Shown here: piece by piece, positions 52,987-53,866 of the stretch
Layout: each line of letters begins with the position of its first letter
Position numbering within the stretch: position 1 is the first letter of the stretch
Source: an uncultured marine group III euryarchaeote
GTDB lineage: Archaea > Thermoplasmatota > Poseidoniia > MGIII > CG-Epi1
Assembly: GCA_902627615.1 (NCBI GenBank)
Contig: CACOJW010000009.1
Span: 1 to 53,866 of the forward strand
Direction: 5' to 3'
DNA length: 53,866 nucleotides
The notes under the pieces: generated by a model
Databases searched by the model: none
What the model saw: only the letters and a program-made list of their open reading frames with translations
Told to the model about the DNA's origin: nothing
Made by a program: the position numbers and the translations under genes

Positions 52987-53866
52987 ATGGCTGAAAAACA
53001 ACATTTAAACGTAGTATTCATCGGTCACGTCGACCACGGCAAGTCTACAACAGTTGGTAGAGTTCTCTTGGAAGGCGGTGCTATTGAGCAACACTTGATT
53101 GATAAATACAGGAAAGAAGCTGAAGAACGTGGAAAAGCTGGTTTTGAATTAGCATACGTTATGGATAATCTCAAAGAAGAGAGAGAACGTGGAGTTACTA
53201 TTGATGTAGCTCATAAAGAATTTAAAACTGATTCAAAGCATTTCACAATTATTGACGCACCCGGACACAGAGATTTCGTTAAGAATATGATAACTGGTAC
53301 CTCTCAAGCTGACGCTGCAGTTTTAGTTGTAGCTGCTGATGACGGTATTGCAGCTCAAACAAAAGAACACTTGTGGCTTTCAAAGGTTATGGGTATTGAA
53401 CAGATGATAATATCTGTAAACAAAATGGATATTACAAAACCTGCATACAGCGAAGATAGATTTAATGAAGTTGTCAAAGAAGTAAAGAGTATGCTAGGAA
53501 TGGTCGGATTCGGTGATGATCAGGTAACTATCTTACCTGCATCTGGCTGGAAATCTGACAATATTAAAGATAAAGGAGACAACCTATCATGGTGGAACGG
53601 AGATACATTGCTAGGTGCATTAGATAAATTAAATCCACCTGCTGGTAATGCTAATGACAGCGTAAGGATTCCTATACAAGACGTTTACAAAATATCTGGT
53701 ATCGGTGCTGTACCAGTTGGTCGTGTAGAGACCGGAACCATCAAAGCTGGAACAAAACTTATCTTTAAGCCATCTGCCCACCCCGGTGGAAAAGTAGGCG
53801 AAGTAAAATCTGTTGAGATGCACCACTCAGAAGTCCCATCCGCAGGACCTGGTGCAAACATTGGAT
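52987..53866 (+). CDS. tuf: Elongation factor 1-alpha, 5' part (runs off window)
   Basis: The first 293 residues of the GTPase that brings aminoacyl-tRNA to the ribosome. The P-loop GHVDHGKST is at 13-21, switch I ends in RGVTID, switch II is [12 protein letters not shown], and VNKMD gives guanine specificity. Domain 2 with the [13 protein letters not shown] motif is present; the rest lies beyond the window. The nucleotide exchange factor EF-1beta is encoded at 43633-43899. Confidence 0.96.
   Translation, partial: MAEKQHLNVVFIGHVDHGKSTTVGRVLLEGGAIEQHLIDKYRKEAEERGKAGFELAYVMDNLKEERERGVTIDVAHKEFKTDSKHFTIIDAPGHRDFVKNMITGTSQADAAVLVVAADDGIAAQTKEHLWLSKVMGIEQMIISVNKMDITKPAYSEDRFNEVVKEVKSMLGMVGFGDDQVTILPASGWKSDNIKDKGDNLSWWNGDTLLGALDKLNPPAGNANDSVRIPIQDVYKISGIGAVPVGRVETGTIKAGTKLIFKPSAHPGGKVGEVKSVEMHHSEVPSAGPGANIG

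Overview
The window is a gene-dense piece of an AT-rich archaeal chromosome. Archaeal markers are the 20S proteasome alpha subunit, SBDS/Sdo1, exosome Rrp4/Rrp41/Rrp42, L37Ae, RNA polymerase subunit P, KEOPS Pcc1, prefoldin beta, transcription factor S, EF-1beta, aEF-2 with the diphthamide histidine context, EF-1alpha, an intron-containing tRNA-Tyr, MptE and the archaeal mevalonate pathway. These archaeal genes sit among bacterial-type acquisitions: HutH, class III aminotransferase, PlsC-type acyltransferase, cyclophilin and DGSC-repeat surface proteins, and an MFS carrier. Together with the low GC, this points to a planktonic marine euryarchaeon of the Thermoplasmatota (Marine Group II/Poseidoniales or Marine Group III). 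That placement is inference; no rRNA gene is present to confirm it.

Layout. 1-2705: end of GatE, a GlmU-like sugar-1-phosphate nucleotidyltransferase and a GT4 glycosyltransferase in a tightly coupled run. 2698-5608: two adjacent TPR proteins on the minus strand. 5628-8665: histidine ammonia-lyase, convergent with a class III aminotransferase. 8707-10537: Toprim protein (UPF0292 type), lone ABC ATPase, MptE. 10576-17215: a giant membrane-anchored repeat protein, a cytosolic propeller-TPR protein and a PKD lipoprotein. 17303-24191: proteasome/SBDS/exosome/L37Ae/RpoP/Pcc1/prefoldin/DHH/PrsW run. 24231-24349: tRNA-Tyr with a 41-nt intron. 24350-27140 (minus): ABC exporter with an overlapping J-domain gene, and an SDR. 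27171-36042: three exported proteins (beta-helix/blue-copper/cyclophilin mosaic, 14-repeat FG-GAP protein, M14 carboxypeptidase), each ending in a short hydrophobic segment plus a basic tail. 36039-36888: crotonase-fold protein and tRNA-Arg. 36935-42884: TraB-like protein, a 39-codon zinc-finger ORF, UbiX, and divergently mevalonate kinase, UbiD-type decarboxylase, a fused aconitase-X (phosphomevalonate dehydratase) and a DUF1499 protein. 42887-44963: PlsC, EF-1beta, a signal-anchored unknown, TFS. 44960-47473: propeller/coiled-coil/beta-sandwich protein and tRNA-Thr. 47619-53866: S12, S7, aEF-2, then an AIM24 protein and MFS carrier wedged in before EF-1alpha, which runs off the window.

How the genes work together. 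The clearest pathway is isoprenoid precursor synthesis. Mevalonate kinase makes 5-phosphomevalonate, the fused aconitase-X enzyme dehydrates it, and the UbiD enzyme decarboxylates it to isopentenyl phosphate using prenylated FMN made by UbiX. The 17-24 kb run couples protein degradation, ribosome maturation, RNA decay and tRNA modification. The 47-54 kb run is translation. Many genes have TATA-like boxes about 25-28 nt before the start codon, consistent with leaderless mRNAs. S12 and EF-1alpha instead have Shine-Dalgarno leaders, both with a small inverted repeat touching the SD.

No gene-free stretch exceeds about 150 bases. I saw no CRISPR array, insertion sequence, integrase or rRNA gene.
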